Of a stretch of 64,000 nt of DNA, positions 37,721 to 48,398 are shown in pieces. A model generated the notes under the pieces. It saw only the letters and a list, made by a program, of their open reading frames with translations, did not search any database and was not told the DNA's origin. The position numbers were made by a program, and so were the translations under genes. Positions within the stretch are counted from its first letter, which is position 1. The number at the start of each line of letters is the position of its first letter. Location of the stretch: the NCBI GenBank assembly GCA_037975125.1, contig CM075850.1:124797057-124861056 (forward strand), read 5' to 3'. Source of the DNA: Latrodectus hesperus. Taxonomy: Eukaryota; Arthropoda; Arachnida; Araneae; Theridiidae.

Positions 37721-37774
37721 TTTTTAAAAATATCTGAATGCGAATATTGCAATAATGGATTTGTGTATATACTG

Positions 37775-38040
37775 TGACCGGCCTGGCGGTCTAAGTTGTA
37801 GCAAGACATTTTAACATTCACTTCGTCATTGCCTTCGGGAAGGAATTTTCATAGACAGCAGGTTGTATTCACATGTTGCAAAGGAGGAAACCTGGAAAAC
37901 TGCTAAATAACTGGCCGCTAGATGTGAATGCAGAGAGCAGAAGCGTAAAATCCATCTCCCATTTTTCAACAGTGGTTGGGATCAAACCCGAGGCCTTATG
38001 CTCCGCAGATCGCTGTCATACCACTAGGGTACAATCTATG
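37775..38040 (-). mobile_element. SINE, group D (best copy)
   Basis: On the minus strand a head with GTAGTGGTATGACAGCGATC and GGGTTTGATCCCAACC (A- and B-box regions, near 38030-37980) leads into a body with the complements of GGAGGAAACCTGGAAAACTG and GCCTTCGGGAAGGAATTTTC. Confidence 0.7.
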
Positions 38041-38106
38041 AAAACTCTGTAAATTGTAGTTCTACCTTAGCTATTTTCTTATTTACTGATAAAGACGTTG
38101 ATTTTT

Positions 38107-38260
38107 GAGTGCGACCACAAAACATTCTGGGCTATGGTGACATGCTTGATAATCATTTACAGTCTTTAGGAGATCACTGTGTACTAATATAATGTCTCGT
38201 TTTTTGTTCTGGAAAGTCCTAAGTTCGATTCCATCTATTGTTTAACAAGGGGGATGAATG
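38107..38260 (+). mobile_element. Possible tRNA-derived SINE fragment
   Basis: GTCCTAAGTTCGATTCCATC is B-box-like, preceded by bases with tRNA-like spacing. It stands head-to-head with the group D copy on the other strand. Confidence 0.4.
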
Positions 38261-38601
38261 TAAATTTTTTTGCTTTATACAGGATTATGATGTTTGATTT
38301 TTTTTAAAAAAAATTTGTCACATTTGAATACGGATTACTATCTATAGAACTATTTTACTTCCAGAAAATTCTAAAAGATGTAAGAAAAAAGTTTCTTTTT
38401 TATTTCACATTTTTAAATTAAATATTTCATTTTTAGAAATGAATTTTTAAAATAATTCCTACATTGTGGTATAAAATTTCAACTCTTTGGTATTGAAAAA
38501 TTTATTCCAATATTAATACCTATTGGAAAAGGAATTTTAATACTATTCCATATTGAAAAATGAATTGAAATACTAATTGAAAATCGAATTCAAAAAGAAT
38601 T

Positions 38602-38623
38602 AAAATGTTCTTAAGAACATTTT
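38602..38623. repeat. 22-bp perfect palindrome
   Basis: The half-site AAAATGTTCTT is followed at once by its complement. Perfect dyads of this length may bind a dimeric protein or be chance in AT-rich DNA. Confidence 0.8.
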
Positions 38624-38827
38624 TCAAACAGAAAGATGAAATATGCCTTTTTCAAATGATCTCAAGTGGAATATAAAGATGTTCAAGATTCCTGTGTTTT
38701 TATCGTATTCCATTTTATTCCCAATCCCTCTTCAGAATAATCATTTTATTGATAGGAATTTCAAAATATAAGGCATTGGTGTAGATTATTTTCAGGCTTC
38801 TTTAAATCCAGCAATTTAGTCCGTACG

Positions 38828-39178
38828 TTTTAATGAAATTTTGATAGTTTGGATTAAGTACCTATTGGAAAAGGTACTTAATTTAATGAAATTTTGATAG
38901 TTTGGATTAAGTACCTATTGGAAAAGGTACTTAATTTAATGAAATTTTGATAGTTTGGATTAAGTACCTATTGGAAAAGGTACTTAATTTAATGAAATTT
39001 TGATAGTTTGGATTAAGTACCTATTGGAAAAGGTACTTAATTTAATGAAATTTTGATAGTTTGGATTAAGTACCTATTGGAAAAGGTACTTAATTTAATG
39101 AAATTTTGATAGTTTGGATTAAGTACCTATTGGAAAAGGTACTTAATTTAATGAAATTTTGATAGTTTGGATTAAGTA
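38828..39178. repeat. 53-bp tandem repeat forming hairpins, about 6.6 identical units
   Basis: Units begin at 38881, 38934, 38987, 39040, 39093 and 39146, with a partial unit before; I see no differences between them. Each contains a perfect 10-bp inverted repeat, ATTAAGTACC and GGTACTTAAT, separated by the loop TATTGGAAAA. A diverged relative of the hairpin lies at about 38510-38545 (AATACCTATTGGAAAAGG). The array ends 163 bp before the TATA box at 39342. Confidence 0.97.
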
Positions 39179-39341
39179 CGTCGCTGCGTCCTGCATGGGT
39201 ACAAAAAACAAACTACAAGGGTCAATCTCTTAAAAAAAAACACCACTAAAAACTCTCCAGAAATTCTTCAAAACCAATGAGAAGGTTGCAACAGGTGGTT
39301 CAAAGCGATCCGACTCACCCACTCCACCTTCACGTCCCGGC

Positions 39342-39348
39342 TATAAAA
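39342..39348 (+). promoter_or_regulatory. TATA box of a candidate RNA polymerase II promoter
   Basis: CCCGGCTATAAAATC is a strong TATA context in a locally GC-richer stretch. An initiator-like TCAG lies at 39364-39367, at 24 bp a little close to the TATA box, so the start site may be anywhere from about 39366 to 39378. The exon that follows ends at a good splice donor, which supports real promoter use. Confidence 0.55.
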
Positions 39349-39369
39349 TCTACCCGAAGACGCCTCAGC

Positions 39370-39695
39370 CAAGACTGGTTTTTGCGCGAGCACCAAGAAG
39401 AGAGAGGGGTGTTTGACCATCCTGAAAGAGCAGAGTGCTACTGGTTTTTTGTGTCATAAGAAGCAGCACCTGGACGGCTCATCTTCTTGTTCCGACCCTC
39501 ACCATCCCTTGAGCGGCAGGACGACTTTTTGCTCTCTTCTCCGAGGGAAGAAAAAATCACGATCGCATCCGATCGTCGGGGAATGGTTACTTTCTGAAGC
39601 GATTCTCTGAGAACTGTGCTGGGCGTTATTTCGCCGAGGAAATAACACAAATAACTTGGGAGATCTTTAGCAACACAACATGATACCTGACTTCA
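39370..39695 (+). other. First exon (mostly 5' UTR) of a spliced secreted-protein gene
   Basis: The exon runs from about 30 bp after the TATA box to the donor CTTCA|GTGAGT (intron starts 39696). It is markedly less AT-rich than its surroundings. The ATG at 39680 (context ACAACATG, A at -3) gives five complete codons (M, I, P, D, F) plus one base before the donor. Splicing to the acceptor at 47248 keeps this frame open into the exon 2 ATG nine codons later. One four-codon upstream frame (ATG 39583 to TGA 39597) precedes it and may reduce or regulate translation. The true start could be here or at the exon 2 ATG. The transcription start is inferred. Confidence 0.5.
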
Positions 39696-39839
39696 GTGAG
39701 TAATTCCCAAAAGTATCTTTCTTCATTAGCGTAGCTCCGATTTGTCAAATCAAGTTCATTTTCGCTTTGATATTTTCCACTATTTAACCCTCTAACCACT
39801 TTGCTCGATCTATACTTCCATTTTCACTACTTTTAGTTG

Positions 39840-40265
39840 CATCAATTTACTAATTAAGTATTAATTATTATTTTAATTTATAATTTATAAAATAAAAATT
39901 ATTAAATTAATTATTGATTTTTATTTATTTAACTAATTTTTATTACCTTCTACATTTTTTGCGTAAAAAATATTATATATTATAATATTTTTTACGATGT
40001 ATTAGTTACTGTTATATATATATATAGTCTACAATAACTCAATCTGTTATGTATATGTACTGAAATACCTAATCATCTTATTATTATTGATTTAATTTAT
40101 CAATTAATAATATAAAGTAAAAATCATTAAATTAATTTTGAATTTTTATTATTACATGTTTTAGTAATATTATTTATGATATATCAGTAATTATATAATA
40201 TTCTATAGTAACTAAATTTGTTATGTATATACATACATATATATATACTAAAATATCCAATCGTC
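39840..40265. repeat. Diverged duplication with a perfect hairpin
   Basis: The stretches 39840-40080 and about 40085-40265 share order and motifs, for example TTGATTTTTATT against TTGAATTTTTATT, and CTGTTATGTATATGTACTGA against TTGTTATGTATATACATA. The first also has a perfect 16-bp inverted repeat (CGTAAAAAATATTATA, 39962-39977; complement 39981-39996) with a 3-bp loop. Confidence 0.6.
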
Positions 40266-41287
40266 TTATATTTATTTTTTATACTTCAGAAATCCTATTT
40301 ATTCTAACATAAAATTATAATACATTTTTATTTAATAAAATTTGATAAAAAAATTTTCGCGTAAAATTTAAAACTTAAACCATTTGATATTTTATGAATT
40401 TTGCAACCTTTGTGTGATTAAATTTTTAAGAGACAAAACATTTTGTTATATACTATTTCAAGAATAGGTTTGTCTGTAAAAAGGAATTTCATTCAAAAAT
40501 CCGATATTTTTAAAAATTATGTTTCATTAATTATCTTGTAAATGAAACTGACTATGTTAATTTTACCTTTTTTTTTAACTTATAAGGAAATTTTATAATG
40601 ATTGGTATTTTCTCAGATCATCATGAATTATATGAAATAATGTTTATATACTTTAATACTACTGGTAGAACTCAAATCTGAGCTAGGAAATATGCTGGTG
40701 CAAAGATAACTATCATGCTTCTATGCACAAAAATTTCTTGAAAACTAATCATATATAAAATTAAACTCTTTTATTAGATGTCTTTGCTATTTTACAACAG
40801 TTTGAAACACGTCAAAAAATATACTCTTTACTGAGTATACATTATAGTTTATATAATTATATTGATTTATTTTTTTTCCTGTTTTGTGTTTATAAAATAA
40901 TATAAGATTTAATATGCCAAATTCTTCAAAGATAAATTATGTTAATTTACTGGCGCATGAAAGATTTTGAGGAAACAACAAGAATTTTAAAATGTGAACG
41001 TTTTTATAAGATTTCATTAAATTTTAAGTTAAATATTTTTATTTTGACCATTTTTTAATATAAGCAAGTCATAGTGATGCAAATTCATAATTTTCTAGTA
41101 TCGCTTTCCTAAATACAATTACTCAACATTTTCTTATTAGAATATATAGGTATAGTATAGAAAAAAACATATAAGTTTAATAACATCTTTTTGTCATATG
41201 ATAATTGACCTTGTCGTTAGTTCATGGTTCAAAAACAAAATTTCAACATTTAAAAAAATTATTACAGTTGCATTTTTCAAATCCACA

Positions 41288-41515
41288 GAGCTGACACTAG
41301 TAACCGAAGACATTTGAATATGTCTCTTACTTTATGGGAGGACTTTTTCATTGCTTGGGTTCATATCCCCATATCATGAGGTAGGAAACCCAGAAAACTC
41401 ACAAGCACCCACCCCAGCAGAATGCTACAGCGATCTCTCACTTCTTAGCAATGTGTGCATCGAACCCAACACCTTTCATTCTGCAGAGTGCTATCCTACT
41501 GTTTTGCTATGATGA
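41288..41515 (-). mobile_element. SINE, group D
   Basis: The minus-strand head (ATAGCAAAACAGTAGGATAG, then GTGTTGGGTTCGATGCAC) and body (complements of GAGGTAGGAAACCCAGAAAAC and TTCATTGCTTGGGTTCATA) match 37775-38040. Confidence 0.6.
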
Positions 41516-43109
41516 TATTTTAATATTTTAAAAGCATTCAAGTATGAATTTTATATTTCATTAATAAATTTTTAATTTAAAAATGATCGAATATTAAATT
41601 TTTCAGTACTTTAACTTATACTTTAATTCATGAGTATTTCATTCTTCTAACATTTTATAAATATAATTTACTTGTATTGTAGAGTTCATTTTAAATTTTC
41701 TGTTGAATATTTCACCTAATTAAGTTGTCCGTTGTTTTGAAAAAGCTATCGTAGTGCCAAAAATATAAAACTCGAGTGTAATCTAAATATTTTTGAGAAA
41801 AGTGAAAACGTTGGGGAAGTTCAGCTGTAAGTAATATCAAAACCCAACTGAATTTTCGTGGTAAAATTCTTTGAGCGTCCTTAAAAATAATATGCATGCC
41901 TGCGGTAAAATTGAGGTGGTCTCCAAGGCCTTGAAAATCCTTTGAAAGGATTTTAAAGAAAATTGGAAGGGATTAAAAAAAAACAAGCATTTTAAGAAAC
42001 TAGGCAGGTAACAATAAAATAATACTTACACTAAATTATAGGCTGCAGCAGTTCAAAATGAGTCACGTGCGTTTGTTTTTAAGACATCGTTTGATCTTAC
42101 AGAAAAAAGATCCCTAGACGAAGACATTTTTTTTCCTCTTTTTGACTCATGAAACAAACCGTAACCGTGAAATCAAGAACTCTATTCCGATAAAATTTTA
42201 TTTTAAAGATAAACTTTAAGAATTTAAAGATGAGAGATTTTATGGTTTTATTTTCTTAATTTTTGACTACTGAGGGAAAATATATTTTTCAGTGCCTCTT
42301 TACAAAGATTTAATATTAATGTCGAATTTTACTTTTTTAATTAATGTAACAAAATTACTTCAACAAAAAAGATTGTTTTGGGATGAGTTTCTCTGAAATT
42401 ATATTAGAAACCTTTGTATATTTTTTCCTCGAAAATCTTAAAAAAAATTTAGGGTGAAATAGCAGAGCACAATGCTATTGTTTTCGCATAAGAACAATCT
42501 TCCTATTGCCCTAAACTGTAACATGGCGGTAAGGTCAATTCAATTTCGTTTAGTTTCCGATATCACATTTGAAATGAAACACGTGACTCCCGCAAACAAT
42601 AGGTGTCATTCATTGTTACAGAATGGAAAAAAAGCAGCAAAACATTGTGTTTAAGCTAAAAAATGGTTTTTCCTGATATTTTCTTAAAAAAACGAATCAA
42701 ATTCTTAATGTTAGGGTACATTTAATAAATTGTTTTAAATCTGATAGGAAAATACATCAAAACTTTTGCATACAAATCTATATTAGCTTTCGACATTAGT
42801 AGTTGAAATACTCTCTCAAAAAATGTTATTATTTGATTTCGAATTTGATGACTGATTTATTTATTATTATTATTGGAAAATAAGCATGTTGGTCTGCAAA
42901 GATTAGTATATTGGTGCATATTTTTTGAATGAAAGAAAAACATAGTTTATTTTTTTGGTCTCCTTCAGATTTTATAATTCTTATATCTTGCACATAACCT
43001 AGTACATGAACAAGTTCAACACATTAAGCAAATGCAGCGGAAAATATAGTATCCTTAATTACTCAGATACCGATCATTTTACATTTGGTCAATTGTGGTA
43101 CTTAAAATC
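41516..43109. other. AT-rich sequence without a recognisable gene
   Basis: A small hairpin, AAAATCCTT-TGA-AAGGATTTT, lies near 41935. The 60-codon frame 42472-42654 shows no known domain. Confidence 0.55.
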
Positions 43110-43340
43110 AACTCAGCTATAAGGTATGGCCACATGCTTTTCATATCCTAATAGTAGAACAGAACTCTTTAGAGTGCAGTATCCTAAGTTCGATACTCCA
43201 GTACTATGAGAAATGGTCACTGTTTTTCTGCTTTTGTTTACACACTTGTCAGAGTGGATGCTTGAGGATCTTCCGGTTTTCTTCTTTTCCTATACGTGGA
43301 TGAGCTCCATGGAATGTTCATTCGAAAGGCAATAATACGC
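43110..43340 (+). mobile_element. Probable SINE, group D
   Basis: CCTAAGTTCGATACTCCAG is B-box-like, after CAGCTATAAGGTATGGCCAC. The body GATCTTCCGGTTTTCTTC is a diverged match to the group D body. Confidence 0.45.
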
Positions 43341-43779
43341 CGTGGATGTTAAAAAGAGCCTTACAGAAGGTTACAATTGTAAGTTTATTAATTACATGCT
43401 GCCGAGTGGGGAATGTACTTATGAAAATTAAAAGTATTGGTTAATGAATTACAGATTATTTATGTTTAATAAAATATTCGCGCGCGTCCGCGCAATTTAT
43501 TTCGAAGTTCGATCTATTGAACAATCAGAGATGTTTATTCTATAACTCTTCAATTCGGTATTTTCTCTGGGGTTGGATGTTTTATATTTTTTCTAATATC
43601 TGTTTATCACGCTTGAATTTAGCGTAGCATCTACCAAATGACCTTTCTTCAGTCAATATTTTAGATCTCTAAATAGTACCTTATTATGGTTTTCATCACA
43701 ACCCCAAATTCATGCCTCAAAATGGCTTGCTATATTGCAACAAGTATTTGTAATTTATTGGATGGAAATAACCATCTAA

Positions 43780-44280
43780 TCTTAATCGTCGCCGAACGAT
43801 AAGTGATAAATTTTGGTCCTCCATTTTCTGCAATTTGTTGGTGTGGTGGCTATCTCGCAAAGCTAAACTCGGTGGATAAAGAAGTTTTAACAGGTGAACA
43901 ACCCACTTTGCGATATCTACAAGCCACCTAGCTGTACCACATTTTACGGCTTGGGGCTATAATTGGTAGAGGAATTGATATCGATTGATTGCCTCTGATG
44001 TAACCAAAGATTACTGTGCTAAAGTGTCGATATATGTCAGAAATGTGTTGGACTATCCTTTCATGTGATACGGAAGCGAGCATGTTTGCACAGGAAGCAT
44101 TCTGGCATCGAACTCGTGATTCCCCCTGGCTTAAAATTACTAAGCATTTGAAGGTAATTGAACGGAGCTTGTCAACCCATCTTTACACTTCTGGTTACAG
44201 TCCATTATTCGACAGTATTGTCCAGATGTATGTCATGGAGTGTTTGCTACGGAAATGTAAATTGAGAAACCAAATTTAGA
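43780..44280. other. Unclassified less AT-rich segment
   Basis: The stretch includes an 87-codon plus-strand frame (44016-44279) with no recognisable domain. Phrases such as GGCATCGAACTCGTGATTCC resemble minus-strand SINE B boxes, so a decayed repeat is more likely than a gene. Confidence 0.35.
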
Positions 44281-44352
44281 TTGAACAAATAATTTCAGAA
44301 AGGGATTATTTTATTAATTGCGAACCAAGCTTTGCTCACAATGTACGCTGGG

Positions 44353-44539
44353 TTGGTTGGTTTGATTTGTTTGTCACTCAACGATCATTTTTTGCACACG
44401 AGGGCTAATTAGACCGAGACCTACGGTTTAAAGTGGATTCCAAACCACTACAAACATCCATGCCCAAGGTGGGATTCGAACCCACGAACTGTTGAACCGC
44501 AGACAAAAGCGCTAACCATTCGGCTGCCAGCTCGGCCAG
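44353..44539 (-). mobile_element. SINE, group C, with perfect target-site duplication
   Basis: The minus-strand copy from GGCCGAGCTGGCAGCCGAAT to an AAACCAACCAACC tail has the B box GGGTTCGAATCCCACC. An 11-bp direct repeat TGTACGCTGGG (44342-44352 and 44540-44550) flanks it exactly. The body is very close to 29014-29199, so both are relatively young. Confidence 0.95.
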
Positions 44540-44639
44540 TGTACGCTGGGATAATATTAATGCACAAAAGCATGAGTTTTTCGGGTGCTTTTTTATGAAG
44601 TCACTTTTTTAATAAATTATCTTTGATTCTCTCTAAGCC

Positions 44640-44775
44640 TGGAGACTAAACATTTAGAGCCCTGTCCTTCATTTCAGTTGTTCATGGGTTCGACTCTTAT
44701 TTTAGGTCATAGGTGCTTCTAGCGGCTTGGATTCCACTTTAAACCGTAAACCTAGTCCAGATCATGACATTATAT
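44640..44775 (+). mobile_element. Degenerate SINE, group C
   Basis: TTCATGGGTTCGACTCTTAT is the B-box region. GCGGCTTGGATTCCACTTTA, AAACCGTAAACC and AGTCCAGATCATG follow the body. Confidence 0.65.
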
Positions 44776-45297
44776 ATCTGTAAATGTTCATATGGTACCT
44801 GTACTATTAGATTTCAAAAATAAATAAAATTGTCTTATTAGCTGTACAGCTATATTCTTTTTTCACACAGTTTTTGAAAGTTAGGTTAGGTTAAGTTTTT
44901 GAGAGAGACTTTTCCGGCTGCCTATATCTTCAGATCAAAGCCTCTGGATATTGATATCTATTTCGTAACTTTGTGCCACGGTCAAGGGACGAGATCGACA
45001 ACTGAAACACATACCCTCCTATCAACGATAAAAGACACAAACGGAAGGACATCAGACGTTAATTTTAATATGTGTCGGTCTCTTTAGAATGGCGCAACTT
45101 GAGATTGGGTCAGTAAAGAACCCACTGGCGACGTTTTCCCCTAATCTGCCGCATCCCTTATCTTAAGAACATGCATAATAGTTTAACTGCTAATGTGTGT
45201 ATGTATATTTTATTAAGATTTAAAATTATTTTTTGTATTCTAACCTACTTGGTGAAAATTTCGAGATAGTGATATTGATATTGGTCGATACTATAGA

Positions 45298-45625
45298 TCA
45301 GAAACTGTAAACTCTATAATTTCCAATGATTGAGGGCATTTCTACTATCTCCATGGTAGGTATTTCTTCGATTCTATTAACTGCTGAGTAGTGGGAAAAC
45401 GTAAGACATTTGAACATTTGCCGCATTCTGGGAATACATTTTTTGTGTAACCAATTGTATTTCCGCATCGTAAACGGGAAGAACATAACAAACTTTCAAA
45501 TTCTTATTACAATAGACGTCAAGACGTATCCAGAAATCAGAAGCACCACATCCATCTCTACATGAAGCTGGTATCAAACTCGTGACATTCCTTTCAATAG
45601 AATAAACGATTATCACAAAACCACA
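45298..45625 (-). mobile_element. Possible degenerate tRNA-derived SINE
   Basis: On the minus strand TTTGTGGTTTTGTGATAATC and ACGAGTTTGATACCAGC resemble the A- and B-box arms of a tRNA-like head. The body does not match the other groups well. Two small minus-strand frames here are treated as shadows. Confidence 0.4.
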
Positions 45626-45729
45626 AAGATCCACACATACTTTTTGTGTGTGTGTATGAAAAGATTTTCACCAGAAAGTATATTATCATCATGATCACTG
45701 CATTTCATTCCATTTATTGCTTATTTATA

Positions 45730-45880
45730 GGCTCAACTAGTAGCTTAATAGTATGGAGTTCAATATAAGGGTTCGTGGGTTCGTACCTCTTGCATGGAAT
45801 TTTGGTGGTTCAGATTCCACTTAAATCTTGATTGAATTAGGTATCGTATACAAAACGCTGCTATTAAGTGGTAAAAATAT
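45730..45880 (+). mobile_element. Degenerate SINE, group C
   Basis: GGTTCGTGGGTTCGTACCTC, GTGGTTCAGATTCCACTTAA and GAATTAGGTATCG follow the group C order. The copy is much decayed. Confidence 0.6.
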
Positions 45881-46071
45881 CAATACTACATCACTGTGTT
45901 TTTGAATACATCCCAAACTCAAATGGTACTATCATACTTCTAACGAATGGCAGTCCGAAATGGCAGGTGAAACATTAGCACTATAGTTTCTGTTGTTGCA
46001 TTTCTCCGGTGTTTAGCAACACTAAATCCGCTTTATGAAATTCATTTCTGTAATAAAATCTAACACTAAAA

Positions 46072-46450
46072 TTGGGCTTGCGGGAAGATCACATCTGGAA
46101 TACCCCAAACAGTTCAGAATACGGTCAAGAGTGGCCTGAAAATGAATATACTTTAAGTAGACTGGGAAAGATTTTTTCTATAAGAATAAAACCTAGATCT
46201 CAAGTGTCCATGGAGAAGCCTGGTGATGGTCGTCTGGTCTACAATGAGAGGCAATGCGCTCCCTGGGCAATTTCCCTGCTATCATTGGTGAACAGGTGGC
46301 ATTGTCCAAATACAATTAACAGTTTTTTATAAAGGTTCTGAACAGAGACCTTCGGCTGTCAGACAGGATCCAAACGGCAGACGAGCTGGTAGAGGACAGA
46401 ATCAAGTCGAGCCCAACATCAATGGCAATCAGCTCTCTTCTGAGAAATGA
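46072..46450 (+). other. Coding-like fragment of unknown origin
   Basis: The frame 46072-46332 (86 codons, no ATG at its start) and, in the next frame, a run with LSDRIQTADELVEDRI (about 46350-46450) have balanced amino-acid use unlike nearby chance frames. I do not recognise the family. A decayed transposon or processed pseudogene is most likely. Its position inside the predicted intron would fit that. Confidence 0.3.
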
Positions 46451-46902
46451 AAAATAGTTTGGATTTTTCCTATTTCATTTCATTGTACATTCTTGGGATC
46501 AGATATAAATTCTACTTCCACAACTTTAATTTTTAATCCAGCAATCATGAACTCGATTCCTACCTCGAGTATGAATAAATTTAGTGGTTCGGAAATTTAG
46601 TGACAGTAGAGGGGGAACTAACTGTCAACATGAAATAAACATCTGAAAACGCATTACATTCTAGATTATTTCCTTCAGTTTTATGATCTTTGATTTCATG
46701 GGAAAAAATATATTTTAAGTTTTTTTTTTTTTTTTAAATCAGATTTTACTGAGAAAACAAAATTTTATTAATTGTAAAAAAATTATGAATATAAATTTAC
46801 TTAAAAATAAAAATAAATAAACTGCATATTTTTTAAATGAAAAAAAAATTAGATTAGAAATCTTAATGATTTAAACAAGTTTCAAATAGCTAGAAAATAA
46901 TA
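46451..46902. other. AT-rich sequence without a recognisable gene
   Basis: Includes a poly-T run near 46720. No feature is supported. Confidence 0.6.
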
Positions 46903-47038
46903 TGTGCAAACGATTACAATAAATAATAATAAAAAAATTTATATGCAAACGATTACAATAAATAATAATAAAAAAATTTATATGCAAACGATTACAATAA
47001 ATAATAATAAAAAAATTTATATGCAAACGATTACAATA
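46903..47038. repeat. 39-bp tandem repeat, about 3.5 copies
   Basis: TATGCAAACGATTACAATA recurs at 46942, 46981 and 47020, exactly 39 bp apart, with AATAATAATAAAAAAA spacers. A diverged copy precedes at about 46903. It lies about 210-350 bp before the exon 2 acceptor. Confidence 0.95.
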
Positions 47039-47248
47039 CATCTAGATATTTAGAATAATTTTACATAGAATACACTTTTTAGATATTACAGGAATATTTT
47101 TCCAAACACTTCATTTATTATGATTTATTTCAATTCACTTGAATAAAACACGATTAATACAATTTAGATCAAATCAAATCATTATAAGAAATTGTGTTCC
47201 TTTCAATCTACAAATAGCTGTAATTTCCTTCTTTTTGTTTATTTTCAG

Positions 47249-47323
47249 GCAGAAACAAAATGTTTGGCTTCCTGGTATCTCTCGTTCTCGTGGCTGCTAC
47301 CTCGTGGGGTCCCTCAGCTGGCC
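47249..47323 (+). CDS. Exon 2: signal peptide of an unidentified secreted protein (partial)
   Basis: A pyrimidine-rich tract and TTTTCAG acceptor (AG at 47247-47248) precede GCAGAAACAAAATG. The ATG at 47260 has a strong arthropod context. It opens a 21-codon stretch, MFGFLVSLVLVAATS and then W-G-P-S-A-G, ending in the first base of a codon at a perfect GTAAGT donor (47324). This is a classic signal peptide: a hydrophobic core followed by small residues at a likely signal peptidase site. With exon 1, nine more codons including R and K would form a basic n-region. The phase 1 exit is common where secreted proteins join extracellular modules. Reading past the donor hits a stop after two codons, as expected for an intron. 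The mature protein lies in later exons I could not find; they may be beyond this window. Its class is unknown. Confidence 0.65.
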
Positions 47324-47329
47324 GTAAGT

Positions 47330-48398
47330 AGATTTGACTATTCATGCGATAAAAAGCAAACTCAACAGGTGGTTGGGGTTCACCAGACTTTAAGTCCAAG
47401 AGAAAAATAGAAGCAGACCATTCAAATATATTCTAATACTGCATTCTGAACCGGATTTAAAAGCTAAAATTAGTCTAATTACTTTCCGGTATTAAAAATT
47501 ACGAGTAACGTATTTTGGGTGTGAGAGTGATTAACATTTGATGAAAAAGCTATTGAAAGTGTTAGGTGAAGAAATTACGCTAAGTGAAACTTGCGTATGC
47601 GATTGTGGAAACATTAAATCTTTCTATACCTAAAATTTGCAAAATAAACCAGTTTTTTTTACCTATTTTAATTTATTTCACCATTGAAAATTCCCACTAA
47701 AAATACAACTTCCTTAATTTCGGATCTGATTGCTAAAATCTCCTTCATTTTGAAAATCAAAAGATGGTTTGAAAAACAATCATCGATATTTATTGAAATA
47801 GCATCTATAAATAATTTCTCAGCAATTTTTTTCTTTGTTTGCCTTCCTTTAATTTCTCTTCCTCCCTTAAAATAAATAAAAAAATAAATTAACTCTAATA
47901 ATTTATAAAATTTTTTATATTATACTATTTAATATAGATATAGCATAAGATGTTTAGGATATTTTACATCACGATAATATAAAATTAACAATAAATTATA
48001 TAAAATACATAAAAATAAATTAAAAAAGTGACATTATTCAATAACTTTACAAACATGTTAAAAACGTTTATAAATAATATAAAATACTCAACAAAACGTT
48101 ATAAATTTACTGAGCATTGTAAACTTCAGATTTTCCAATTCCATTTTATGATCCAAAATTTGCCAATACTCATAAAATGCTCTTGCTGTTAGAAATTTCA
48201 TTACATCGTAATTTCGATAAAAGCGAATTTATTTTGATTTTCAATACAATTTCGGTATTGTGTTGGAACATTAATAATAAAATCACTTCATATCAACTAA
48301 TGATACATAAATTTGCAAAATCGCCTAATTTTTGTGACTTTTATTTCATATTTTTTTTCAAAATATTGAAACAAATCACTTTAATTAATTTAAAAAAC
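47330..48398. other. AT-rich sequence, probably intron 2
   Basis: It follows the GTAAGT donor of exon 2. No exon could be recognised. Frames at 47684-47875 and 48177-48416 look like chance. Confidence 0.5.

Larger units (their letters stand above)
39696..47248 (+). other. Predicted first intron (about 7.55 kb)
   Basis: It starts GTGAGT and ends with a pyrimidine-rich tract and TTTTCAG. It holds AT-rich sequence, several SINEs, a 39-bp tandem repeat near its 3' end and no obvious alternative exon. A large, repeat-filled first intron is usual in big arthropod genomes. Existence depends on the two exons belonging together. Confidence 0.4.

Noticed and set aside
39277..39459. 60-codon frame over the promoter
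   Set aside because: It starts upstream of the TATA box, so it would not be in the predicted transcript.
47139..47410. Frames of 62-72 codons overlapping exon 2
   Set aside because: They are in other frames, cross both splice sites and lack the signal peptide; the 21-codon spliced frame explains the region better.
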